Under the pieces are notes generated by a model. It was not told the DNA's origin, searched no databases, and saw only the letters and a list, made by a program, of their open reading frames with translations. Below, piece after piece: positions 15,881-22,912 of a DNA stretch of 64,000 bases (its first letter is position 1; each line of letters starts with the position of its first letter). The DNA is from PALSA-612 sp963776735 (GTDB lineage: Bacteria; Actinomycetota; Thermoleophilia; Gaiellales; Gaiellaceae): positions 62,001-126,000 of the forward strand of contig CAVZNV010000023.1 of the NCBI GenBank assembly GCA_963776735.1, in the 5' to 3' direction. The position numbers and the translations under genes were made by a program.

Positions 15881-16816
15881 ATGACACTGAGCCTGTCGCG
15901 GAACGGCCATTCCTCGAACGGCCTGCATGAACCCGCTCACCGGCCGGCGAGAGCGACGATCAAGAGCTTGCTCGCAGGCCCGAAAGCGGCCGTGATCTTC
16001 GGCGTGCACAACGCGCTCGGGGCGAAGATCGCCGAGGAGGCAGGCGCCGACGGGCTCTGGATCTCGAGCTTCGAGCTTCACGCCGCGCACCGGCTCCCGG
16101 ACGCCGACATCCTCGGCGCGGAGGACTACGTCTCCGTCGTCCACCAGATCGTCGACCGCGTGCAGATTCCCGTCTTCGTCGACGGCAACGCCGGCGGCGG
16201 CAACGCGATCAACACGATCCGGCTGGTGCGCGAGTTCGAGAAGGCAGGCGCGTCGGGGATGTGCATCGAGGACAACCCGTTCCCGAAGCGCTGCTCGTTC
16301 TACGACGGCATGCAGGAGGAGCTCGAGCTCGAGAGCACCTTCTGCGGGAAGATCGAGGCCTGCCTCGACAAGCGGCGCCATCCGGAGTTCGCGGTCGTCG
16401 CGCGCACCGAGGCGCTGATCAAGGAGCTCGGGCTCGACGTCGCGCTCGACCGCACGAAGGCGTACGCGGCGGCCGGCGCCGAGGGGGTCCTCATCCACCA
16501 CAAGGGCTCCGACCCTGAGCCGGTGCTCGAGTTCGCCGACCGCTGGTACCGCACCGAGGACGTACCGCTCGTGTGCGTGCCGACGACCTACAACTCGGTC
16601 ACCTACCGCGAGCTGAACGACGCGGGCTTCCGCCTGATCATCTTCGCGAACTACGGCGTGCGCGCGATCGTCAAGGCGCTGCAGACGACGTTCGAGGCGG
16701 TCATGGCCCACAAGCGCCTGGCGGACGCCGACGAGCAGGTCGTCCCGATGGAAGAGGTCTTCCGCCTGATCTACGTGGACGAGCTGAAGGAGAATGAGGC
16801 GCGTTACGTCAGATAG
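15881..16816 (+). CDS. Phosphoenolpyruvate mutase-like enzyme
   Basis: 311 residues of the isocitrate lyase/PEP mutase superfamily. It aligns along its length with PEP mutases, which rearrange PEP to phosphonopyruvate (VFVDGN, then GMCIED, VVARTEALI and IIFANYGVRA). Key positions differ. The magnesium motif is DGN (101-103) rather than DxD, and the gating loop is E-D-N-P-F-P-K-R-C-S (130-139) where mutases have EDKxxxxxNS. ATG at 15881 is chosen because an AGGGAG site precedes it; a GTG one codon earlier is possible. It overlaps the decarboxylase alpha gene by 23 bases. Best guess is a divergent phosphonopyruvate-forming enzyme; another lyase activity is possible. Confidence 0.82.
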   Translation: MTLSLSRNGHSSNGLHEPAHRPARATIKSLLAGPKAAVIFGVHNALGAKIAEEAGADGLWISSFELHAAHRLPDADILGAEDYVSVVHQIVDRVQIPVFVDGNAGGGNAINTIRLVREFEKAGASGMCIEDNPFPKRCSFYDGMQEELELESTFCGKIEACLDKRRHPEFAVVARTEALIKELGLDVALDRTKAYAAAGAEGVLIHHKGSDPEPVLEFADRWYRTEDVPLVCVPTTYNSVTYRELNDAGFRLIIFANYGVRAIVKALQTTFEAVMAHKRLADADEQVVPMEEVFRLIYVDELKENEARYVR

Positions 16817-17207
16817 CGGACTGCTCGACGAGCTCGTCGCCGAGGGACACGACTTCTTCACAGGCGTCCCCGACAGCGGGCTCAGGCGCTTTCTGGAGGA
16901 CGTCTACGCGCTGCCGCCCGAGCAGCACGTCGGCGCGACCTGGGAGGCGGAGGCGGTCGGCATCGCGGCCGGCGCGTACCTCGCCGGGCGGAAGCCGTGC
17001 GTCTACCTGCAGAACGCCGGCCTCGGCCACGCCGTCAACCCGCTCGCGTCCCTCTGCATCCCCTACGGGATCGAGATGACGCTCGTCGTCGGTCACCGGC
17101 ACACGCTGCCGCAGCACCGGGTCATGGGCGAGATCGACGTCGAGCTGCTCGACCTGCTCGGCTGGGACGACTACGTGCTCGTCGAGGGGGAGAACAATGA
17201 GGGCTAG
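16794..17207 (+). CDS. Phosphonopyruvate decarboxylase, alpha (PYR) subunit
   Basis: 137-residue N-terminal, pyrimidine-binding half of a thiamine-diphosphate decarboxylase. FTGVPDSGLRRFL opens the domain, WEAEAVGIAAGAYLAG carries the cofactor-activating Glu, and YLQNAGLGHAVNPLASL is typical of phosphonopyruvate and sulfopyruvate decarboxylases. The catalytic C-terminal half is a separate gene overlapping by 11 bases. AAGGAGA precedes the ATG. Together the pair should convert phosphonopyruvate to phosphonoacetaldehyde, pulling the unfavourable mutase reaction. Confidence 0.85.
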   Translation: MRRVTSDSGLLDELVAEGHDFFTGVPDSGLRRFLEDVYALPPEQHVGATWEAEAVGIAAGAYLAGRKPCVYLQNAGLGHAVNPLASLCIPYGIEMTLVVGHRHTLPQHRVMGEIDVELLDLLGWDDYVLVEGENNEG

Positions 17208-17676
17208 GGACGAGGCGATCCGGGAGATCCTCGACCGGCACGGCCCCGACGCCGTGTACGTGGCGTCGACGGGCTACGTCAGCCGCGCCGTACACGCAGT
17301 CGCCGGGCCCGGGTACGCCGTGCTGTACATGCAGGGGAGCATGGGCCTCGCACCCGCGATCGGCCTCGGAATCGCGCTGTCGACCGAGCGGCCCGTCGTC
17401 GTGATCAACGGCGACGCCTCGCTGCTGATGGCGCTCGGGACGACGCACACGATCCGCGACCACGCGCCGGCCGCCTTCTTCCACTACGTCCTCGACAACG
17501 GCTGCCACGAGTCGGTCGGCGGCCAGCCGTCCGCGGCGCTCGAGGCCCGCTACCCCGGGGTGACCGAGATCGTCCGCGTCGAACGGGCCGGCAAGCCGCC
17601 GCGCGTCGCCGTCTCCCCCGAGGAGAACGCCCAGCTCGTCCGCAAGGCGCTGGCGGTCGAGGCTCCCGCCCGGTGA
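17197..17676 (+). CDS. Phosphonopyruvate decarboxylase, beta (TPP-binding) subunit
   Basis: 159 residues. The pyrophosphate-binding segment GDASLLMALG and LDNGCHESVGGQPS are close to the phosphonopyruvate/sulfopyruvate decarboxylase signature (GDGS...LDNGxYxSTGGQ). Most family members are single chains; here the enzyme is split into two overlapping genes like ComDE. The PEP-mutase-like gene next door favours phosphonopyruvate over sulfopyruvate as substrate. It overlaps the methyltransferase by GTGA. Confidence 0.85.
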   Translation: MRARDEAIREILDRHGPDAVYVASTGYVSRAVHAVAGPGYAVLYMQGSMGLAPAIGLGIALSTERPVVVINGDASLLMALGTTHTIRDHAPAAFFHYVLDNGCHESVGGQPSAALEARYPGVTEIVRVERAGKPPRVAVSPEENAQLVRKALAVEAPAR

Positions 17677-18329
17677 GCGCGACCGTCACCGACTGGCACG
17701 CCGTCTGGGAGCGGAAGGGCAAGGCGTCGGTCGGGACGTACGACCTCGCGACGCTGATCGCTCTCGACGGCTTCGACACCGGTGCGGGCGCGATGGGCGC
17801 CGGTCAGTTCCGGCAGGTCGCGCAGCTCGTCGAGCGCACGCTCGGCGTCGGCCCGGGAACGCGGCTGCTCGAGGTCGGGTGCGGTGCCGGAGCGCTGCTC
17901 AGGTGCCTGCGCGAGACGGGCGCGCAGCTCCTCGGCGTCGACTACTCGGCGCGACTCGTCGAGCACGCCCGCGCAGCGGTGCCGGAGGCGACGATCGAGG
18001 TGGCCGAGGCGGCGGAGCTGCCCTTCACGGCGGACGCGATCGTCTGCCACAGCGTCTTCCAGTACTTCCCGGACCTCGACTACGCGGCGCGTGCGCTCGA
18101 GAGCTTCCGCCGGGCTGCTCCGGTCGCGCTGATCCTCGACGTGCCGGATGTAGCGACGCGCGAGCAGGCCCAGGCGGCACGGGCGGCGCTGGGCTCGAAG
18201 CCCGGTGTCCACCTCTACTACCCCAGGTCGTTCTTCGCGGGGGCGACGACCTTCGACAGCGAGGTCGAAGGCTACGGCAACGCGCCGTTCCGCTTCAACG
18301 CGCTCGTTCGTTTCGGGGAGCCGTCGTGA
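17673..18329 (+). CDS. SAM-dependent class I methyltransferase
   Basis: 218 residues, GTG start inside the preceding stop. The SAM-binding motif I is LLEVGCGAGALL, followed by an acidic LGVDYS strand and a later SVFQYFPDLD region. The position inside the operon suggests it acts on the phosphonate, its nucleotide-activated form or the final glycan, but the substrate cannot be read from sequence. It overlaps the cytidylyltransferase gene by four bases. Confidence 0.82.
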   Translation: MSATVTDWHAVWERKGKASVGTYDLATLIALDGFDTGAGAMGAGQFRQVAQLVERTLGVGPGTRLLEVGCGAGALLRCLRETGAQLLGVDYSARLVEHARAAVPEATIEVAEAAELPFTADAIVCHSVFQYFPDLDYAARALESFRRAAPVALILDVPDVATREQAQAARAALGSKPGVHLYYPRSFFAGATTFDSEVEGYGNAPFRFNALVRFGEPS

Positions 18330-18751
18330 CGCGCGTCTACGCCGACATGGTCGGCGACCTCTTCCACTACGGGCACGTCCGCTTCCTCGAGCGTGCGAGC
18401 AAGCTCGGCGACGTGCTCGTCGTCGGCGTCCACTCGGACGAGACCGTGACCGCGTACAAGCGGCAGCCGGTGATGACGATGTCGGAGCGCATCCAGGTGA
18501 TCGCCGCGTGCCGGTTCGTCGACGAGGTGATCCCGAACGCGCCGCTGTCCGTGACCCGCGAGTGGATCGACGAGCATCGGCTCGATCTGGTCGTCCACGG
18601 CGACGACCTGGACGACGAGTTGCTCGGGACGATGTACGGCATCCCCCGCGACCTCGGCATCCTCCGGCTGGTGCCGTACGCGAACGGGGTCTCGACGACC
18701 GAGATCATGGAACGCGTCCGCCGGCAGAGCTTCACCGTCGTCCGGTCATGA
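18326..18751 (+). CDS. Cytidylyltransferase (phosphoethanolamine type)
   Basis: 141 residues. The nucleotidyltransferase HxGH motif is present as LFHYGHVRFLE, followed by GVHSDETV, the MTMSERIQVI segment, VVHGDD and a C-terminal GVSTTEIMERV. This pattern is closest to ethanolamine-phosphate or glycerol-3-phosphate cytidylyltransferases. In this cluster it would activate a two-carbon phosphonate (2-aminoethyl- or 2-hydroxyethyl-phosphonate) with CTP. GTG start, overlapping the methyltransferase and LicD genes by four bases each. Confidence 0.88.
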   Translation: MTRVYADMVGDLFHYGHVRFLERASKLGDVLVVGVHSDETVTAYKRQPVMTMSERIQVIAACRFVDEVIPNAPLSVTREWIDEHRLDLVVHGDDLDDELLGTMYGIPRDLGILRLVPYANGVSTTEIMERVRRQSFTVVRS

Positions 18752-19683
18752 TCGCCTCGGCACCCGCACGTCCTCGGTGCACGGCGGCGACCCGGGAGTG
18801 CCAGTTCTGGAACTGGGGCGAAGGGAACTTTCGGCCGGACTGCTGTACGGAGCACCTGCTCGAGCTGATCGGCTTCGCCCACGAGCTCCTCGCCGAGCAC
18901 GGCATCGTCCACTGGCTCGACTTCGGCACGCTGCTCGGCGCGGTTCGCGACGGAGCGCTGATTCCCTGGGACTGGGATGCCGACTTCGGGATCCTGGCCC
19001 GCGACGCCGACGCCGTGCTGGCGCTGCGGGGAGAGATCGAGGCGGCGGGCCATCACGTGTACCTGGGAGACCCGGCGTCGATCCGCGTCTACTACTCCGA
19101 GCTGAACCAGCTCGGTCTCGACCTGTGGCTCTGGCGCGAGCAGGACGACATGCTCGTCTCGGTTGACGAGAATCCGCTCGTCCTCTGGCCAGGCATGCAC
19201 GACCGGGCGTCGTTTCCGGCCGCGTTCGTCGAGCAGCTGACCGAGGTCGAGCTGGACGGGGCATCGCTTCCGGCGCCGTCTCCCGTCGACGTCCTGCTGG
19301 CCGAGCACCGCTACGGCCCGGACTGGCGGAGACCGGTCCGGCCGATCGTCAGCCTGGCCGCCAGGCAGGTCGTGCCGTCGGAGCAGATGACGGACGAGGC
19401 GCGGGAGCTTCTCCCCCTGATCGCAGAACGCGACGCCGTCCTCCGCGGCTTGCTCTGGGAGGGCCGCTCGGGTCGGTTCTGGGGGTCGAGCGCCGGCCGC
19501 CTGTACGTCCGGGCCGGTCTACCGCTCGAACCCAAGCCGGTCGACGGCGCTCTCGCACGCGCACGCGCGTCGCTCGCCTGGACGGAGCAGGCCATCGACG
19601 AGCTCGAGCGTCCGCCGCGGCTGATCGGCGCACGGCGGATGCGCCGCCGACTCGTCAGGCTCGCGCGGCGGGCTTTCGGCTAG
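18748..19683 (+). CDS. LicD-family phosphotransferase
   Basis: 311 residues. The LicD core is clear: HWLDFGTLLGAVRDGALIPW followed by DWDADFGI, with the metal-binding aspartates. LicD proteins move phosphocholine or similar groups from CDP/CMP donors to surface glycans. As last gene of the pepM-to-cytidylyltransferase cluster it probably attaches the activated phosphonate to a polysaccharide. The ATG overlaps the previous TGA. It is convergent with a secreted-protein gene sharing the CTAG stop bases. Confidence 0.88.
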   Translation: MIASAPARPRCTAATRECQFWNWGEGNFRPDCCTEHLLELIGFAHELLAEHGIVHWLDFGTLLGAVRDGALIPWDWDADFGILARDADAVLALRGEIEAAGHHVYLGDPASIRVYYSELNQLGLDLWLWREQDDMLVSVDENPLVLWPGMHDRASFPAAFVEQLTEVELDGASLPAPSPVDVLLAEHRYGPDWRRPVRPIVSLAARQVVPSEQMTDEARELLPLIAERDAVLRGLLWEGRSGRFWGSSAGRLYVRAGLPLEPKPVDGALARARASLAWTEQAIDELERPPRLIGARRMRRRLVRLARRAFG

Positions 19684-20246
19684 CCGAGCGCCTTGCAGGC
19701 GGGCTCGTTCGCCGCGGCCTTGTCCAGCGCCGGCGAGTCGTACTTCGAGAGCACCTGGAACGAGTCGCCGATCCTCGACCCGCTGGCGCTGATCGCCTGG
19801 CCGAGCGCGACGGTGCGGCCGGCAAACGCCTTGCGGTCGTTCGTCGGCAGGGAGAGCGCCTTCTTCCTCGCGTCACGGAACAGCTTCGACACCTTGGCGA
19901 AGCCGCCGAGCACGCCCTGCTGGAGCTTCGCGCCGTTCGGGACGTCCGGCGCGCCGGTGCCCTGCACCTTCGACGTCATCGCGCCGGTCGCGGCGACCAG
20001 CCCGTCGAAGAACCGCACGAACCGCTTCTTCGCGGCCTTCAGGTCGACGGCGCCGCCCGACTGGATCTTCGTCATGTCGTTCGTGAACCCGGCCGAGCTC
20101 GACTTCACGGTGTGCTCCCAGGTGAGCACCGACCCGCAGAAGGCCGAGACCCACTTCTGCGGGCTCGAGCTCGGCCGGGCTTCCGCGGCGGCTGCTCCGA
20201 GGAGCAGGGCCGCGAGCGCGGCGACGGCTGCGGCCGAGCGCCTCAT
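19680..20246 (-). CDS. Secreted protein of a 'KWV-FCGS' paralogous family, copy B
   Basis: 188 residues with a signal peptide (MRRSAAAVAALAALLLGAAA, cleavage near AEA). The mature part begins KWVSAFCGSVLTWEHTV, contains TGAPDVPNGAKLQ, AFAGRTVALG and KYDSPALDKA, and ends in CKALG. The gene at 20960-21538 encodes a paralogue with the same landmarks. Two conserved cysteines, one near each end, may form a disulfide. The start overlaps the collagen-like gene stop (ATGA). Function unknown; probably helical and extracytoplasmic. Confidence 0.8.
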   Translation of the reverse strand: MRRSAAAVAALAALLLGAAAAEARPSSSPQKWVSAFCGSVLTWEHTVKSSSAGFTNDMTKIQSGGAVDLKAAKKRFVRFFDGLVAATGAMTSKVQGTGAPDVPNGAKLQQGVLGGFAKVSKLFRDARKKALSLPTNDRKAFAGRTVALGQAISASGSRIGDSFQVLSKYDSPALDKAAANEPACKALG

Positions 20247-20860
20247 CGTCGAACCACCGTGGCGTGTCCGCCGTTTGCAGGAGCGAAACCGAACGCCTGC
20301 GAGGGCGTCACGCAGCTCCAGTAGATCGCGAGCGTCGTCGGGCCGGAGATGCTGACGTCGTCGACCCAGCGGCCGGTCGGGATCCCGTTCGTCGTCTCGC
20401 CCTCGTTGAAGCTGTCGCGCTGGAGGAACGCGGTCGGATCGGTCGACTCGACCCAGGCGTCCTCGGCGATCTGACCCTGCGGGCAGTCGAGGACGAGCGC
20501 GTACTCGCCGATGTCCGCTTTGAGCGTCTTCGTCCCGATCGACTCGACGGCGCCGGGACCGGTCGGCCCCGTCGCCCCTTTCGGGCCGCTGGCGCCGGTC
20601 AGGCCCGTCGCGCCGGTCGGCCCGGTGACGCCGCGCTGGTTCCAGCTGAGCGGATGCTCGTTGAACCGGCAGCCCTCGCCGCGGTCGGCGTCGATCACCC
20701 GCAGGACGCCCTTCGACGTGTTCGGCGCGTTGAACTGGTAGCAGCCGTGGATGACGCCGTTCGAGCCGGGGATGCTCGCCTGCACGGCGGTCGCGAGCGC
20801 GAACGTCGCGGCCGCAGCAGCGCAGGCGACGGCGATGCGCTTCGTCAGGTGCCGGCCCAT
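20243..20860 (-). CDS. Secreted protein with collagen-like repeats, second paralogue
   Basis: 205 residues: signal peptide ending TAVQA, then SIPGSNGVIHGCYQF, LRVIDADRGEGCRF and PLSWNQRG, about eight Gly-X-Y triplets (VTGPTGATGLTGASGPKG) and a C-terminal beta domain. It shares head, repeat order and spacing with 7109-7705. It sits between the two KWV-FCGS genes and overlaps the downstream one by four bases, so the three probably form an operon. Confidence 0.85.
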   Translation of the reverse strand: MGRHLTKRIAVACAAAAATFALATAVQASIPGSNGVIHGCYQFNAPNTSKGVLRVIDADRGEGCRFNEHPLSWNQRGVTGPTGATGLTGASGPKGATGPTGPGAVESIGTKTLKADIGEYALVLDCPQGQIAEDAWVESTDPTAFLQRDSFNEGETTNGIPTGRWVDDVSISGPTTLAIYWSCVTPSQAFGFAPANGGHATVVRR

Positions 20861-20918
20861 GCCCTGGTTGTAGACCCGGGGCTCGCGCGGCGGTAGAGGA
20901 GGACTCCCTATACAGCGG

Positions 20919-20947
20919 CGGGGAGCCGGCTCGGTACCGGCTCCCCG
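20919..20947 (-). terminator. Hairpin after KWV-FCGS copy A
   Basis: CGGGGAGCCGG (20919-20929) pairs perfectly with CCGGCTCCCCG (20937-20947) around a 7-base loop, just downstream of the stop of the gene at 20960-21538. No U-tract follows, as is usual in high-GC actinobacteria. Confidence 0.65.
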
Positions 20948-20959
20948 ACCGTCACTGCC

Positions 20960-21538
20960 TCAGCCTCCCAGCTTGGCGCAGGTCGCGTCCGCCTTGAACG
21001 CGTCCTCGAGCGCCTTGCTGTCGTACTTCGCGAGCCCGGAGAGCACGGCCTGCGACTGGTTCCCTGCTGCCGTGATCGCCGTACCGATGTTCTCGGCGCC
21101 CTTCGCGAACGCGGCGCGGTTGCTCGTCGACAGCGCGCGCGCGGCCTTCTGGCCGTTCGCGAACGCCGTCCGGATCTGGCCGATCCCCTTGAGCAGCACC
21201 GCCTGGAGCTTGGATCCGTTCGGAAGCGCCGGAGCACCCGTCGACTTCAGCTTGTGCACGAGCGTGTCGGTGGACGCGACCACGCGGCCGAGGTAGCCGA
21301 CGAGCTGCGTCCTGGCGGCACCGAGGTTGACGGAGCCCCCCGTCTTCAGCTTCGTGATCGTCGCCTTCAGGTTGGCGGTCTGCTTCGTGACCGTCTTCTC
21401 CCACGTGTAGATGGAGCCGCAGAAGACCCCGACCCACTTCTTCGGGGGTGCGTTCCCGGTTGCACCTGCGGCGACACCGCTCAGCGCGAGGGCGAGCAGC
21501 ACGCACGAGGTGACGGCCAGCTTGGTCGTCAATCTCAC
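20960..21538 (-). CDS. Secreted protein of a 'KWV-FCGS' paralogous family, copy A
   Basis: 192 residues; signal peptide about 1-26 (LAVTSCVLLALALSGVAAGA). The mature region has KKWVGVFCGSIYTWEKTV, TGAPALPNGSKLQ, AFAKGAENIG and KYDSKALEDA, ending CAKLGG. These landmarks match copy B at 19680-20246 in order and spacing. It is followed by a strong hairpin. I do not recognise the family. Confidence 0.8.
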   Translation of the reverse strand: MRLTTKLAVTSCVLLALALSGVAAGATGNAPPKKWVGVFCGSIYTWEKTVTKQTANLKATITKLKTGGSVNLGAARTQLVGYLGRVVASTDTLVHKLKSTGAPALPNGSKLQAVLLKGIGQIRTAFANGQKAARALSTSNRAAFAKGAENIGTAITAAGNQSQAVLSGLAKYDSKALEDAFKADATCAKLGG

Positions 21539-21607
21539 GAGGATTTCCTTTCGTCGTTGCCTGCGGGGCGATGCAGATGCGGCCAGCTTAGCCAGCGGCG
21601 GACACGT

Positions 21608-21754
21608 CTAACGACCGGCCTCGCGGTCCCGGCGGGCGGCGCGCCAGAAGATCCAGCCGACGATCGCGAGCGCGACAAAACCCAGGACGATCACGGCGGC
21701 GGCGATCACCGCTGACGCCGTCGCCTGCGAGACCTTGAACAGGAGCACCGGCAA
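21608..21754 (-). CDS. Small single-pass membrane protein
   Basis: 48 residues from a TTG (a GTG two codons later also possible): one long hydrophobic helix (TASAVIAAAVIVLGFVALAI), then FWRAARRDREAGR as a basic tail. The membrane segment makes coding likely, but the length is short and the start unproven. It is divergent from the next gene. Confidence 0.45.
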   Translation of the reverse strand: MPVLLFKVSQATASAVIAAAVIVLGFVALAIVGWIFWRAARRDREAGR

Positions 21755-21789
21755 ATGATGGCCGCTGGGTGGGGTAGGCTGCGCGCCCA

Positions 21790-22297
21790 ATGCGGGCGGC
21801 CTTTCTTCTCCTCGCCGTGTCAGCCGCTCTCGCGGCGGCCGCCTCGGCCCCGGCGGGCACCGCAGCGTGCTCGCGCTCGACGGCGAACGCGGCGATCCGC
21901 GCGGCGATCCGCGCGGCGAAGCCGCACGTGCCCAGCCTCGCCGGCGGCTCGGTGCTCGTGACACCGAAGGAGGTCGACGGGCTCCTCTGCCTCGACTTCA
22001 CACGCGACGGCCGCACGGACCTCGCGTTCACCGTCGCCAGCGGCGGCACAGCCGGCGACGTCGCCTGGGTGGCGCTGGCACGCGCGAAGTCCGGCTGGCG
22101 TGTCGTGCACTCGCAGGGCGGCTACAAGCTCGGCCTCTACCGCGTCGGCACGGATTCTCGTCGACTCCCAGCCGGTTTACAGGAAGACGGATCCGAACTG
22201 CTGTCCAACCGGCGGCTTCGACCACACGCGCTGGCACTGGAACGGCACGCGCCTCGTCCTTGCACGTACGTACCACACCTCGTCGTACCGCCCCTAG
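21790..22297 (+). pseudogene. Secreted protein, frameshifted
   Basis: Signal peptide (MRAAFLLLAVSAALAAAASA) followed by about 100 residues (LCLDFTRDGRTDLAFTVASG, GWRVVHSQGGYKLGLYRVG). The expected C terminus, DSQPVYRKTDPNCCPTGG and HTRWHWNGTRLVLART, is in the +1 frame and stops at 22297. The break is near 22152-22157 (GGATTC), where deleting one T would restore GTDLVDSQPVY. Hence a recent pseudogene or an assembly error. The DPNCCPTGG pair of cysteines and the C-terminal Trp/Arg pattern recall actinobacterial LppP/LprE-like secreted proteins; low certainty. Confidence 0.65.
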
Positions 22298-22302
22298 GGC
22301 GG
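22288..22302 (+). terminator. Short hairpin overlapping the stop of the frameshifted secreted gene
   Basis: CCGCCC (22288-22293) pairs with GGGCGG (22297-22302) around a CTA loop; the TAG stop (22295-22297) lies within it. Weak but correctly placed terminator candidate. Confidence 0.4.
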
Positions 22303-22356
22303 GATTCTCATCTCAGCACGTCCCGGCGCACGCGTGTGTGCCTGTTTCGTGACGAT

Positions 22357-22908
22357 CTAGCCCGAGGGCAGACGAGTCCAGTTCGGCGGCCGCCCGCGCC
22401 GAAACCACTCGACCGTCGCGTACGCTTGCCTCCAGTCGGAGGTCTCTTCCGCGACACTCGCGCAGTAGCGCGCCGCGAGCTTCGAGACCGGGTAGTGCAC
22501 CCCCGGGCCTGAGCGCGAACCGACCATCAGGATCACGCACGGCCCCTCGCCCGCTCCCACGAAGGCGTGCTCTGCCCAGGGAGGAGCATGGAAGAAGTCC
22601 CAGGCCCGCAGGCGTCGCTCTTCCTCCTCGACGAGCAGCGTGCACTCACCCGAGAGGACTAGGAACCCCTCCTGGTTCTCCTCGGCGTGGTAGAGGCCGG
22701 TCTGCCCGGGTTGCAGGACGGTGAGGTTGATCCTGAGCTGCCCGAACTCGACCGGCGGCTCGCCGTACTCGTTCTCGAAGGCGCACCTCGCTCCCCTCGT
22801 CTCCGAGAACCACCATTCGGCGTCGCGCACGTTGACGACGAACCAGCCCTGGGTGACGGGCGCGAGGCCCGATCCGAAGTCCTCGAGCTGTGCCGGAGGC
22901 ACGGACAT
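22357..22908 (-). CDS. Cupin-domain protein
   Basis: 183 residues. The central beta-barrel has cupin motif 1 as QTGLYHAEENQEGFLVLSG and motif 2 as AWDFFHAPPWAEHAFVG, keeping two His and a Glu that can bind a metal. It lies 4 bases downstream of a bicovalent flavin oxidase gene on the same strand and is probably co-transcribed with it. Enzymatic role unknown. Confidence 0.82.
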   Translation of the reverse strand: MSVPPAQLEDFGSGLAPVTQGWFVVNVRDAEWWFSETRGARCAFENEYGEPPVEFGQLRINLTVLQPGQTGLYHAEENQEGFLVLSGECTLLVEEEERRLRAWDFFHAPPWAEHAFVGAGEGPCVILMVGSRSGPGVHYPVSKLAARYCASVAEETSDWRQAYATVEWFRRGRPPNWTRLPSG

Positions 22909-22912
22909 CGCG

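Noticed and set aside
16794..17676. Sulfopyruvate decarboxylase ComDE for coenzyme M
   Set aside because: The split layout fits, but no ComA/B/C genes are nearby and the cluster has PEP-mutase-like, cytidylyltransferase and LicD genes.
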